From contig NZ_JAOVZN010000006.1 in the NCBI RefSeq assembly GCF_025717045.1, positions 947,435 to 1,011,434 of the forward strand: DNA of 64,000 nt, written 5' to 3'. Below, in pieces: positions 8,980-17,951 of the stretch (position 1 is its first letter; each line of letters begins with the position of its first letter). Below the pieces are notes generated by a model. That model was not told the DNA's origin. It searched no databases and saw only the letters and a program-made list of their open reading frames with translations. The stretch comes from Flavobacterium sp. SH_e. GTDB lineage: Bacteria > Bacteroidota > Bacteroidia > Flavobacteriales > Flavobacteriaceae. The translations under genes and the position numbers were made by a program.

Positions 8980-9369
8980 TTATTTTCCAGGTTTAAGTAA
9001 AAAGACTGTTTTATATCTTTTTTTAATTTCAGCTAAGTTTCTTTCGGCTTCAATTCTTGTTTTGAAATTCCCGACAATTACCTTGTAGTTTGGTGTGCTA
9101 AAAATAATTGTTCCGTCAATGTCTGAATTTTCTCTTTTAAAATCCGATAGCGTTTTTTTAGCCTCGTCGCTTTTGCCACTAAAGATTTGAATTCTATAAG
9201 TATCGTTTGTATTTATTGACGTGTTAATTTTGCGCTTTTCATTTAGCAATTGCTCAAATTTAGGGTCTTGATTCAATGTTAAATTTTGGTCCTGAGCGTT
9301 AATATTGTGCGCGAAAGCAATCGTTGTAATTGTTAAGAAAAGGTTTTTTGAAGGACTTAAAATTCTCAT
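8980..9369 (-). CDS. Exported SPOR-domain protein
   Basis: From the ATG at 9369 the product is 129 residues: a signal peptide ending near NINAQ, a short linker, and a C-terminal SPOR domain (about 55-125) with the pattern YRIQIFSGKSDEAKK...YKVIVGNFKTRIEAERNLAEIKKRY. SPOR domains bind glycan strands of septal peptidoglycan that lack stem peptides, so a periplasmic, division-site protein is likely. A TTG at 9390 would extend the frame by seven residues, but it overlaps the -7 promoter element and is rejected. It is transcribed divergently from the actA operon. Confidence 0.87.
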   Translation of the reverse strand: MRILSPSKNLFLTITTIAFAHNINAQDQNLTLNQDPKFEQLLNEKRKINTSINTNDTYRIQIFSGKSDEAKKTLSDFKRENSDIDGTIIFSTPNYKVIVGNFKTRIEAERNLAEIKKRYKTVFLLKPGK

Positions 9370-9387
9370 AATGTGATGGTTTTTATG

Positions 9388-9395
9388 CAAAAATA
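9388..9395 (-). promoter_or_regulatory. -7 promoter element for the SPOR gene
   Basis: On the minus strand the sequence reads TATTTTTG, matching TAnnTTTG, 18 bp upstream of the ATG at 9369. No clear -33 element is visible. Confidence 0.5.
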
Positions 9396-9471
9396 CTATT
9401 TAAAGTTTGAGTGTAAAATTTTAATATTATTTAGAATTGATATAAATTGATAATTAAGACTATTTTAAGGT

Positions 9472-9501
9472 TTTGAGAATAGCTCATAAGTCGTATTTTT
9501 G
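9472..9501 (+). promoter_or_regulatory. Promoter of the act-cox operon
   Basis: TATTTTTG at 9494-9501 matches the -7 element and TTTG at 9472-9475 the -33 element, 18 bp apart. The long open frame upstream of actA begins at the TTG inside this -33 element, which shows that the frame start is not the gene start. The leader to the ATG at 9590 is about 85 nt. Confidence 0.7.
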
Positions 9502-9589
9502 TGCAAGTTTTAAAAGAGGGTATAGGTTTTTGCTGGATTTAGTACAGAAAAAATCATACCAAAAATTAGTAGACAATTATTTATACTAT

Positions 9590-10918
9590 ATGAAAAAGGT
9601 GGGTAACCATAATTCGATCTCAAGAAAATTACTGCTTGGCTTATCGCTAACGTTAATTTTCTCCCTAACTTCATTTGCTCAAGATGCTGCTGCTCCGGCG
9701 GCGCCTGAGGCGGCTGCTCCAGCTGCAGGAGGCGGTGATCCAGTAAAAGGGAAAGAACTTTTTAATGCAAATTGCGCTGCATGTCACAAATTAGATGCTA
9801 AATCAACTGGTCCTGCTTTAAGGGGAGTTGCTTCTAAGCATGATATGGCTTGGATTTACAAGTGGGTGCATAACAGTTCTGACATGATTAAGTCAGGTGA
9901 TGCTGTTGCTGTTAAACTTTTTGAGGAAAATAACAAAGCTGTTATGACTTCGTTTCCTCAATTGTCTGAAGGAGATATTGATAATATTATAGCTTATACT
10001 TCTGAACCTAAGGCTGAACCAGCTGCGGCTACAGGAGGTGCTGCAACTCCTCCTGGAACAAATGTTCAGGACGGCGCTATTTCAAATAACATTATTTTAG
10101 GAGCTCTTGCTCTTGTTATGGCTATTTTAGTTGTGATGTTGTTCATGGTGAACAAAGTATTAACTAAAGTTGCAAATAAAAACGGTATTGAGGTTGCTCC
10201 AAAAGAGGCAAGACTTCCAATCTGGAAAGCTTTCGCTAAAAACCAATTCTTGGTTTTAGTAACTGCAATCTTCTTGCTTTTGGCAAGTGGTTATTTTGTT
10301 TACGGCTACTTAATGCAAGTAGGTGTAGATCAGAATTATGAACCAATTCAGCCAATTCACTACTCTCATAAAATTCATGCTGGTGATAACGAAATAAATT
10401 GTAAATATTGCCACTCTGCTGCTCGTGTAAGTAAAACGGCTGGTATTCCTTCATTGAATGTTTGTATGAACTGCCATAAAAACATTTCTGAAGTTGCTGA
10501 AACAACTGCGACTCCTGAGTACAGCAAAGCGTTCTACGATGCTCAAATCCAAAAATTATATGATGCTGTTGGATGGGATAAGACTAAACAAGCTTATACT
10601 GGAAAAACACAGCCTGTAAAATGGGTTCGTATTCACAACTTGCCTGACTTTGTTTACTTCAACCACTCTCAACACGTTTCTGTTGCTGGTATTGAATGTC
10701 AAACTTGTCACGGGCCAGTACAAGAATTTGAAATCATGAAGCAATATTCTAAATTAACAATGGGATGGTGTGTTGATTGCCATAGAAAAACTGATGTTAA
10801 GATGGAAGGTAATGCTTACTATGACAAAATTCATGCTGAACTTTCTAAAAAATACGGTGTAGAGAAATTAACTGCAGCGCAAATGGGAGGTTTAGAGTGT
10901 GGTAAATGCCACTATTAA
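9590..10918 (+). CDS. actA: Alternative complex III multihaem cytochrome c ActA
   Basis: Cytochrome subunit of alternative complex III, a menaquinol-oxidising complex that passes electrons to cytochrome oxidase. From the ATG at 9590 it has 442 residues: a signal peptide ending near TSFAQ, an Ala/Pro linker, a monohaem cytochrome c domain (CAACH 62-66), a membrane anchor near residues 155-180, a second membrane segment near 215-240, then a pentahaem domain with CKYCH 271, CMNCH 292, CQTCH 370, CVDCH 394 and CGKCH 437. This makes six haem sites; the last lies one residue from the C-terminus. The TTG at 9473 that opens the frame is part of the promoter, so the ATG is preferred. First gene of actABCDEF-cox. 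Confidence 0.93.
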   Translation: MKKVGNHNSISRKLLLGLSLTLIFSLTSFAQDAAAPAAPEAAAPAAGGGDPVKGKELFNANCAACHKLDAKSTGPALRGVASKHDMAWIYKWVHNSSDMIKSGDAVAVKLFEENNKAVMTSFPQLSEGDIDNIIAYTSEPKAEPAAATGGAATPPGTNVQDGAISNNIILGALALVMAILVVMLFMVNKVLTKVANKNGIEVAPKEARLPIWKAFAKNQFLVLVTAIFLLLASGYFVYGYLMQVGVDQNYEPIQPIHYSHKIHAGDNEINCKYCHSAARVSKTAGIPSLNVCMNCHKNISEVAETTATPEYSKAFYDAQIQKLYDAVGWDKTKQAYTGKTQPVKWVRIHNLPDFVYFNHSQHVSVAGIECQTCHGPVQEFEIMKQYSKLTMGWCVDCHRKTDVKMEGNAYYDKIHAELSKKYGVEKLTAAQMGGLECGKCHY

Positions 10919-10950
10919 TCGATTTATTAAGATTTTAATATATATATACA

Positions 10951-13900
10951 ATGTCATCAAACAAAAAATACTGGAAAAGTGTTGAGGAGCTAGAAAATAG
11001 CTCTATTGTTGAGGCGCTTAGAAATAACGAATTTGTTGAAGAAATTCCAACTGATGAGTTTTTAGGTAATGCTGAGGCTTTATCTACATCAGGGACTTCA
11101 CGTCGTGACTTTTTAAAGTACGTAGGGTTTAGTACAGCGGCTGTAACATTAGCTGCTTGCGAAGGTCCTGTTCACAAGTCTATCCCTTATGTATTACAGC
11201 CAGAGCAAATCATTCCTGGTGTTGCAGATTATTATGCAACTACAGTTTTTGATGGATTTGATTTTGCTAATCTTTTGGTGAAAACTCGTGAAGGTCGTCC
11301 AATTAAAATTGAAAACAATACAATTGCTGGAGCTAAATTTTCTGCGAATGCTAGAATTCATGCGTCTATCTTAGGTCTGTATGATAGCGCTCGTTTGAAA
11401 GAGCCAAAAGTAGACGGTCAAAATTCTTCTTGGTCAGCTGTTGATTTGAAAATCAAATCAAGTTTAGCAGATGCTAAAGCTAAAGGTGGTCAAGTAGTAT
11501 TATTAACTAATACTTTGGCAAGTCCATCTACAGAAAAATTAATTGGTGAGTTTATTGCAAAAAATCCAAACGCTAAGCACGTTGTATATGATGCAGTTTC
11601 TTCATCTGAAGCTTTAGATGCTTTTGAAGCTGTTTATGGTCAAAGAGCTTTAGTTGATTACGATTTTTCAAAAGCTTCTTTAATTGTTTCTGTTGGTGCT
11701 GATTTCTTAGGAGACTGGCAAGGCGGAGGATATGATGCTGGATATGCACAAGGACGTATTCCTCAAAACGGAAAAATGTCTCGTCACTTTCAGTTTGAAT
11801 CAAACATGACATTATCTGGAGCTGCTGCTGATAAGCGTGTTCCAATGACTGTAGCTGCTCAAAAGCAAGCTTTAGTTCAAATTTATAATATTGTTGTAGG
11901 TGCTTCTGTTCCTGTAACTTTAGAAGGAAACTTTAAAACTGAAGTAGTAAAGGCTGCTCAACAGCTTAAAGCTGCTGGTTCAAAAGGAGTTTTAGTATCT
12001 GGAATTGAAGATAAAAATGCTCAATTATTAGTTTTGGCTATCAATCAAGTATTGGCTAGTGAAGCTTTTAGTACTGCTGGAGCAAGACAAATTAGAAAAG
12101 GTTCTAATGCTGCAGTTGCACAATTAATTAAAGATTTGAATGCAGGAAGTGTTCATACTTTAATTATGAGTGGAGTGAACCCAGTTTATACTTTAGCTGA
12201 TTCAGCTTCTTTTGTATCTGGATTGAAAAAAGTTAAAACATCAGTTGCATTTTCATTAAAAGAAGATGAGACTGCATCAATTGTTTCAATTGCTGCGCCA
12301 GCTCCTCACTATTTAGAGTCTTGGGGAGATCTTGAGCTTACAAGCGGAACTTATAGCTTAACTCAGCCTACAATTCGTCCTATTTTCAATACAAAACAAT
12401 TTCAAGATGTTTTATTGTCAGTAAACGGTACTGCAGGTACTTATTATGACTATTTAAAAGCAAATTCTGGAGCTTACACTGCAGGTGCTTCTTGGAATAA
12501 AGTATTACACGATGGTGTAGCTGTTTTAGGAGCTTCAGCATTATCAGGAGCAGCTATTGATGCTGCTACTGCTGCAAACGCAGTTGCAAGATCTAAATCT
12601 GCTGGTGATTTTGAATTAGTATTATATACTAAAACAGGATTAGGAGATGGGCAACACGCTAACAACCCATGGTTGCAAGAGTTTCCAGATCCAATCACAA
12701 GAGTTTCTTGGGATAACTATGTAACAGTTTCTAATGCGGATGCTAAAAAATTTGGTTTGACTAACGAGATTGTTGCAAACGGAGGCTTAAATGGTAGTTA
12801 TGCTACTATTACTGTTGACGGAGCAAAATTAGAAAATGTTCCAGTTATCGTTCAACCAGGTCAAGCAGTTGGTACTATCGGTCTAGCTCTTGGATATGGA
12901 CGTAAAGCAGCTCTAAAAGAAGAAATGCAAGTAGGTTTAAATGCTTACGCTTTATATAAAGGTTTCAATAATGTTCAATCTGTATCTATAGCAAAAGCTG
13001 GAGGAGTACACGAGTTTGCTTGTGTTCAAGGTCAGAAAACTTTAATGGGTAGAGGAGATATTATTAAAGAAACTACTTTAGAAATATTCAATACTAAAGA
13101 TGCTGAACATTGGAATGAAAAACCAATGGTATCTTTAGATCACCAAGAGGTTGAGGCTACTACTGTAGATTTATGGGAATCATTTGATCGTACAACTGGT
13201 CACCACTTCAATCTTTCAATTGACTTAAATACTTGTACTGGATGTGGAGCTTGCGTTATCGCTTGTCACGCTGAGAACAACGTTCCTGTTGTAGGTAAAG
13301 CAGAGGTAAGAAGAAGCCGTGATATGCACTGGTTACGTATCGATAGATACTATTCTTCTGAAAGTACTTTTGAAGGTGATAATGAAAGAAAAGAGGGAAT
13401 TGCTGGTTTATCTAGTTCATTATCTACATTTAATGAAATGGAAAAAGCAGGAGATAATCCTCAAGTTGCTTTCCAACCTGTAATGTGTCAACACTGTAAC
13501 CACGCACCTTGTGAAACAGTTTGTCCTGTTGCTGCAACTTCTCACGGTCGTGAGGGACAAAACCATATGGCTTACAACAGATGTGTTGGTACTCGTTACT
13601 GTGCAAACAACTGTCCATATAAAGTACGTCGTTTTAACTGGTTCTTATACAACAAAAACAGCGAGTTCGATTATCATATGAACGATGATTTAGGACGTAT
13701 GGTTCTTAATCCAGACGTTAACGTACGTTCTCGTGGTGTTATGGAGAAATGTTCTATGTGTATCCAAATGACACAAGCGACTAAATTAAAAGCTAAAAAC
13801 GAAGGCCGTCCAGTTAGAGATGGTGAATTCCAAACAGCTTGTTCTAGTGCTTGTTCTTCAGGAGCGATGATATTTGGTGATGTAAATGATAAAGAAAGTA

Positions 13901-14001
13901 AAGTTGCTAAATTAGCTGCTGACGAAAGATCATACCACTTATTAGAGCATGTAGGTACAAAACCTAATGTGGTTTACCATGTTAAAGTTAGAAATACTTA
14001 G
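10951..14001 (+). CDS. actB: Alternative complex III iron-sulfur subunit ActB
   Basis: 1016 residues. A Tat-type signal lies unusually far in: SRRDFLKY with Arg51-Arg52, then AAVTLAAC with a lipobox Cys70, predicting a folded, lipid-anchored exported protein. The middle (about 75-740) resembles a molybdopterin oxidoreductase fold, which in ActB proteins generally lacks the cofactor. The C-terminal part (about 750-960) is ferredoxin-like with cysteine groups CTGCGACVIAC, CQHCNHAPCETVC, CVGTRYCANNC and CSMC with a later CSSAC, enough for four iron-sulfur clusters as in NrfC/PsrB-type proteins. It would carry electrons between the quinol site and ActA haems. Confidence 0.94.
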   Translation: MSSNKKYWKSVEELENSSIVEALRNNEFVEEIPTDEFLGNAEALSTSGTSRRDFLKYVGFSTAAVTLAACEGPVHKSIPYVLQPEQIIPGVADYYATTVFDGFDFANLLVKTREGRPIKIENNTIAGAKFSANARIHASILGLYDSARLKEPKVDGQNSSWSAVDLKIKSSLADAKAKGGQVVLLTNTLASPSTEKLIGEFIAKNPNAKHVVYDAVSSSEALDAFEAVYGQRALVDYDFSKASLIVSVGADFLGDWQGGGYDAGYAQGRIPQNGKMSRHFQFESNMTLSGAAADKRVPMTVAAQKQALVQIYNIVVGASVPVTLEGNFKTEVVKAAQQLKAAGSKGVLVSGIEDKNAQLLVLAINQVLASEAFSTAGARQIRKGSNAAVAQLIKDLNAGSVHTLIMSGVNPVYTLADSASFVSGLKKVKTSVAFSLKEDETASIVSIAAPAPHYLESWGDLELTSGTYSLTQPTIRPIFNTKQFQDVLLSVNGTAGTYYDYLKANSGAYTAGASWNKVLHDGVAVLGASALSGAAIDAATAANAVARSKSAGDFELVLYTKTGLGDGQHANNPWLQEFPDPITRVSWDNYVTVSNADAKKFGLTNEIVANGGLNGSYATITVDGAKLENVPVIVQPGQAVGTIGLALGYGRKAALKEEMQVGLNAYALYKGFNNVQSVSIAKAGGVHEFACVQGQKTLMGRGDIIKETTLEIFNTKDAEHWNEKPMVSLDHQEVEATTVDLWESFDRTTGHHFNLSIDLNTCTGCGACVIACHAENNVPVVGKAEVRRSRDMHWLRIDRYYSSESTFEGDNERKEGIAGLSSSLSTFNEMEKAGDNPQVAFQPVMCQHCNHAPCETVCPVAATSHGREGQNHMAYNRCVGTRYCANNCPYKVRRFNWFLYNKNSEFDYHMNDDLGRMVLNPDVNVRSRGVMEKCSMCIQMTQATKLKAKNEGRPVRDGEFQTACSSACSSGAMIFGDVNDKESKVAKLAADERSYHLLEHVGTKPNVVYHVKVRNT

Positions 14002-14035
14002 TAAAATTATTAATTAAGAAACAATATAAAGGATT

Positions 14036-15439
14036 ATGTCGTCTCACTACGAAGCACCCATTAGAAAACCTTTAGTTATAGGTGATAAATCTTATCACGA
14101 TGTAACTGTAGATGTAGCTGCACCTGTTGAGGGGCCTGCAAACAAGCAATGGTGGATTGTATTTTCAATCGCATTAATAGCCTTCCTTTGGGGGTTAGGT
14201 TGTATAATTTACACCGTATCTACCGGTATCGGAACATGGGGATTAAATAAAACAGTTGGCTGGGCTTGGGATATTACTAACTTCGTTTGGTGGGTTGGTA
14301 TTGGTCACGCCGGAACATTAATTTCTGCGGTATTATTACTTTTCCGTCAACGTTGGAGAATGGCCATTAACCGTTCTGCAGAAGCTATGACTATCTTCTC
14401 TGTAGTACAAGCAGGTTTATTTCCAATCATTCACATGGGACGTCCATGGTTAGCATACTGGGTATTACCTATTCCAAACCAATTTGGATCTTTATGGGTA
14501 AACTTTAACTCACCTTTACTTTGGGACGTATTCGCGATTTCAACGTATCTTTCAGTATCATTAGTTTTCTGGTGGACTGGTTTGTTACCTGACTTTGCAA
14601 TGCTTCGTGATAGAGCAATTACTCCTTTTAATAAAAGAGTTTATTCTATCTTAAGTTTTGGATGGAGCGGTAGAGCAAAAGACTGGCAACGTTTTGAAGA
14701 GGTATCTTTAGTATTAGCTGGTTTAGCTACTCCACTTGTACTTTCTGTACATACAATTGTATCTATGGACTTTGCTACTTCTGTAATTCCTGGATGGCAT
14801 ACAACAATTTTCCCTCCATACTTCGTTGCTGGAGCGGTTTTCTCTGGATTCGCGATGGTAAACACATTGCTTATCGTTATGAGAAAAGTATCTAACCTTG
14901 AAGCATACATCACATTACAGCATATCGAGTTAATGAACATCATTATCATGATTACTGGATCTATCGTTGGTGTGGCTTATATCACTGAGTTATTCGTAGC
15001 TTGGTATTCAGGTGTAGAATACGAGCAATATGCATTCTTAAACAGAGCTACTGGACCTTACTGGTGGGCATATTGGTCAATGATGACATGTAACGTGTTC
15101 TCTCCTCAGTTCATGTGGTTCAAAAAATTAAGAACAAGTATCATGTTCTCATTCATCATTTCGATTGTAGTAAACATCGGTATGTGGTTTGAAAGATTTG
15201 TAATTATTGTTACTTCTTTACATAGAGATTACCTTCCATCTTCTTGGACAATGTTCTCACCAACATTTGTTGATATTGGAATTTTCATTGGAACGATTGG
15301 TTTCTTCTTTGTATTGTTTTTATTATACTCTAGAACATTCCCTGTAATTGCTCAGGCAGAGGTTAAAACAATTTTGAAAGGAACAGGAGATAATTATATT
15401 AGAGAAAGAGCAAACAGTAAAGATTCACATCATGAGTAA
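14036..15439 (+). CDS. actC: Alternative complex III membrane subunit ActC (NrfD family)
   Basis: 467 residues, an integral membrane protein of the NrfD/PsrC family with about ten transmembrane helices; quinol oxidation is expected at its periplasmic side. The first helix begins near residue 38 (WWIVFSIALIAFLWGLG), and conserved polar positions sit in helices such as WWVGIGHAGTLISAVLLL and HMGRPWLAYW. The stop codon overlaps the start of actD by 8 bp, indicating translational coupling. Confidence 0.94.
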   Translation: MSSHYEAPIRKPLVIGDKSYHDVTVDVAAPVEGPANKQWWIVFSIALIAFLWGLGCIIYTVSTGIGTWGLNKTVGWAWDITNFVWWVGIGHAGTLISAVLLLFRQRWRMAINRSAEAMTIFSVVQAGLFPIIHMGRPWLAYWVLPIPNQFGSLWVNFNSPLLWDVFAISTYLSVSLVFWWTGLLPDFAMLRDRAITPFNKRVYSILSFGWSGRAKDWQRFEEVSLVLAGLATPLVLSVHTIVSMDFATSVIPGWHTTIFPPYFVAGAVFSGFAMVNTLLIVMRKVSNLEAYITLQHIELMNIIIMITGSIVGVAYITELFVAWYSGVEYEQYAFLNRATGPYWWAYWSMMTCNVFSPQFMWFKKLRTSIMFSFIISIVVNIGMWFERFVIIVTSLHRDYLPSSWTMFSPTFVDIGIFIGTIGFFFVLFLLYSRTFPVIAQAEVKTILKGTGDNYIRERANSKDSHHE

Positions 15440-15956
15440 TAAAGTTATATACGCCATTTATAATGACGATGACGTTTTGATGAATGCAGTAAAGAAAACT
15501 AGAGCTGCTCATCATCATATTGAAGAGGTTTTTACTCCATTCCCAGTTCACGGATTGGATAAAGCCATGGGATTAGCACCAACAAGATTAGCAATATGTG
15601 CTTTTTTATATGGATGTGTTGGTATTTCTGTTGCAACAACTATGATGGGGTACATCATGATTCATGACTGGCCACAGGATATAGGAGGTAAACCAAGTTT
15701 TAGTTTCATCCAAAATATGCCATCTTTTGTGCCAATTATGTTTGAGATGACTGTATTTTTTGCAGCTCACTTAATGGTAATCACTTTCTATATGAGAAGT
15801 AGATTATGGCCTTTTAAAGAAGCTGAAAACCCAGATGTAAGAACAACTGATGACCACTTTTTAATGGAGGTTGCTGTAAATGATAACGAAGCTGAATTGG
15901 TTTCTTTCTTCGAAGGAACTGGAGCTGTTGAAGTTAAAGTAATAGAAAAGAATTAA
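15432..15956 (+). CDS. actD: Alternative complex III subunit ActD (DUF3341)
   Basis: 174 residues. An N-terminal soluble part (AIYNDDDVLMNAVKKTRAAHHHIEEVFTPFPVHGLDKAMG is typical of DUF3341) is followed by two membrane helices at about 56-80 and 103-125 and a cytoplasmic tail. It is a structural subunit of the complex without a known cofactor. The ATG at 15432 lies inside the end of actC in another frame. Confidence 0.92.
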   Translation: MSNKVIYAIYNDDDVLMNAVKKTRAAHHHIEEVFTPFPVHGLDKAMGLAPTRLAICAFLYGCVGISVATTMMGYIMIHDWPQDIGGKPSFSFIQNMPSFVPIMFEMTVFFAAHLMVITFYMRSRLWPFKEAENPDVRTTDDHFLMEVAVNDNEAELVSFFEGTGAVEVKVIEKN

Positions 15957-15964
15957 TTGTAGCT

Positions 15965-16510
15965 ATGAAAAGGATATATAAAATAACACTTTTAGTTGGT
16001 ATAACTATTTTAGTTTCATCTTGCCACAATAATTCGGCACCGAACTATCAGTATTTCCCAAATATGTATGAGTCTGTTGCTTACGAGCCATATTCAGAAG
16101 CAAAAATATTTAAGGGAGGAAAGGAAGGACAGCTTCCTGTTGCAGGAACTATCAATAGAGGTTTTGAACCTTATGAATATGAAAACTCAACGGCTGGTTA
16201 TGAATTAGCAAAAGCTAATTTAAAATCACCATTGACAGAAGAAGAGAAAAACTCTGGTAAAGGGAAAGAACTTTTCGAAATTTACTGTATTAGCTGCCAT
16301 GGTGCTGCTGGTAACGGTAAAGGTAAATTGGTTGAAAGAGAAAAATTTCTTGGAGTACCTAGCTATAAAGACAGAGAGATCACTGAAGGAAGTATTTTTC
16401 ATGTTGAGACTTATGGTTTAAATGCAATGGGTTCACATGCAAATCAATTAAGTGCTCACGAACGTTGGTTAGTTGCTGACTATGTTCTGAAACTAAAAAG
16501 CCAATTATAA
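15965..16510 (+). CDS. actE: Alternative complex III cytochrome c lipoprotein ActE
   Basis: 181 residues with a lipoprotein signal (ILVSSC, lipidated Cys near residue 20) and one cytochrome c domain with CISCH at 108-112 and a methionine (GLNAMGSHA) suited as the distal haem ligand. It is the second, membrane-tethered monohaem domain of the complex besides the one fused to ActA. It starts 8 bp after actD. Confidence 0.92.
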   Translation: MKRIYKITLLVGITILVSSCHNNSAPNYQYFPNMYESVAYEPYSEAKIFKGGKEGQLPVAGTINRGFEPYEYENSTAGYELAKANLKSPLTEEEKNSGKGKELFEIYCISCHGAAGNGKGKLVEREKFLGVPSYKDREITEGSIFHVETYGLNAMGSHANQLSAHERWLVADYVLKLKSQL

Positions 16511-16537
16511 TTGTTGAACAAACTGATCGTAATAGAT

Positions 16538-17932
16538 ATGTATACATTTTCAAGTAAATTAAAAACTTTTTCTATCATCTTAATGGCCGTTGGTTTATTA
16601 GGAATTGGGTATGGTTTTTTAAGTGCACCAAAAGATATTCAAGAAGTTGAAAAAATACTAGCTGCAGAGGAACATGGTTCACATGGTGCTGCACATGAAG
16701 AAAAAGCGGAGGCATCTCACAAAGAAGCAGGTCATCATGAAGCTGCTGAAGCTACTCATGACGCTCACAAAGGAGCTGCAAATGCTGAAGTTTCTGGTGC
16801 AAATGAGCACGAAAAACATTTAGAGCACGTATTACACCAATTGCAAAATAAGCCTTGGTCTGCTGTATATGTAGCTTGTATTTTCTTTTTACTGCTTTCA
16901 ATGGGAGTTTTAGCTTTCTATGCTATCCAACAAGTTGCTCAAGCAGGTTGGTCTCCAGTTTTGTTTAGAGTTATGCAAGGTATCACAGCTTATTTACCGG
17001 CTGGTTCTGTTATCTTCTTTATCATCTTAGTTTTATGCGGATTACACTTCAACCATATCTTTGTTTGGTTAGGTGAAGGTGTAACTGATCCTAAAAACGC
17101 TAATTATGATGCTATTATTGCTGGAAAATCTGGTTATTTGAACTTTCCTTTCTGGATTGTAAGAGCAGCTATCTTTTTGTTAGGATGGAATTTATACCGT
17201 CACTTTTCAAGAAAAAACTGTTTAGCACAAGATGAAGCAAATGATGATCTTTACTACAAAAAGAACTTCAAAGCTTCTGCAGGATTCTTAGTATTCTTCA
17301 TTGTATCTGAGTCTATCATGGCTTGGGATTGGATTATGTCATTTGACCCACACTGGTTTAGTACATTGTTTGCTTGGTATGTATTTGCTTCTTTCTTTGT
17401 AAGCGGTATTACAACTATTGCATTAGTAACAATTTATTTAAAATCAAAAGGATATTTAGAGTATGTAAATACAAGTCATATCCATGATTTAGCTAAGTTC
17501 ATGTTTGGTATTAGTGTATTCTGGACTTATTTATGGTTCTCTCAATTCATGTTGATTTGGTACGCTAACATTCCGGAAGAGGTAACTTATTTTGTAACAA
17601 GAATTCAATTATATAACCTTCCTTTCTTTGGAGCGGTTGTTATGAACTTTGTTTTCCCATTATTAATATTAATCAATACTGACTTCAAACGTCTTAACTG
17701 GGTTGTTGTAATGGCAGGTATTGTGATATTATTAGGTCATTATGTTGATTTCTTTAATATGATTATGCCTGGTACAGTAGGAGACAAATGGTTTATTGGA
17801 GTTCCTGAAATTGCATCGATTCTTTTCTTCTTAGGTTTATTTATATTTGTTGTATTTACTGCATTAACTAAATCTCCTTTGCTTGCAAAAAGAAATCCTT
17901 TCATCGAAGAAAGTAAACATTTTCATTATTAA
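16538..17932 (+). CDS. actF: Alternative complex III membrane subunit ActF
   Basis: From the ATG at 16538 the protein is 464 residues with about ten transmembrane helices, distantly related to ActC. The frame opens with a TTG directly after the actE stop, but MYTFSSKLKTFSIILMAVGLL is the more credible N-terminus. Between helix 1 and helix 2 (about residues 45-105) is a hydrophilic loop very rich in His, Glu and Ala (HGSHGAAHEEKAEASH, then AGHHEAAEATHDAHK). Such a loop is not needed for the fold and may bind metal. Confidence 0.92.
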   Translation: MYTFSSKLKTFSIILMAVGLLGIGYGFLSAPKDIQEVEKILAAEEHGSHGAAHEEKAEASHKEAGHHEAAEATHDAHKGAANAEVSGANEHEKHLEHVLHQLQNKPWSAVYVACIFFLLLSMGVLAFYAIQQVAQAGWSPVLFRVMQGITAYLPAGSVIFFIILVLCGLHFNHIFVWLGEGVTDPKNANYDAIIAGKSGYLNFPFWIVRAAIFLLGWNLYRHFSRKNCLAQDEANDDLYYKKNFKASAGFLVFFIVSESIMAWDWIMSFDPHWFSTLFAWYVFASFFVSGITTIALVTIYLKSKGYLEYVNTSHIHDLAKFMFGISVFWTYLWFSQFMLIWYANIPEEVTYFVTRIQLYNLPFFGAVVMNFVFPLLILINTDFKRLNWVVVMAGIVILLGHYVDFFNMIMPGTVGDKWFIGVPEIASILFFLGLFIFVVFTALTKSPLLAKRNPFIEESKHFHY

Positions 17933-17951
17933 TATTTAAAGAAGTAAACAG

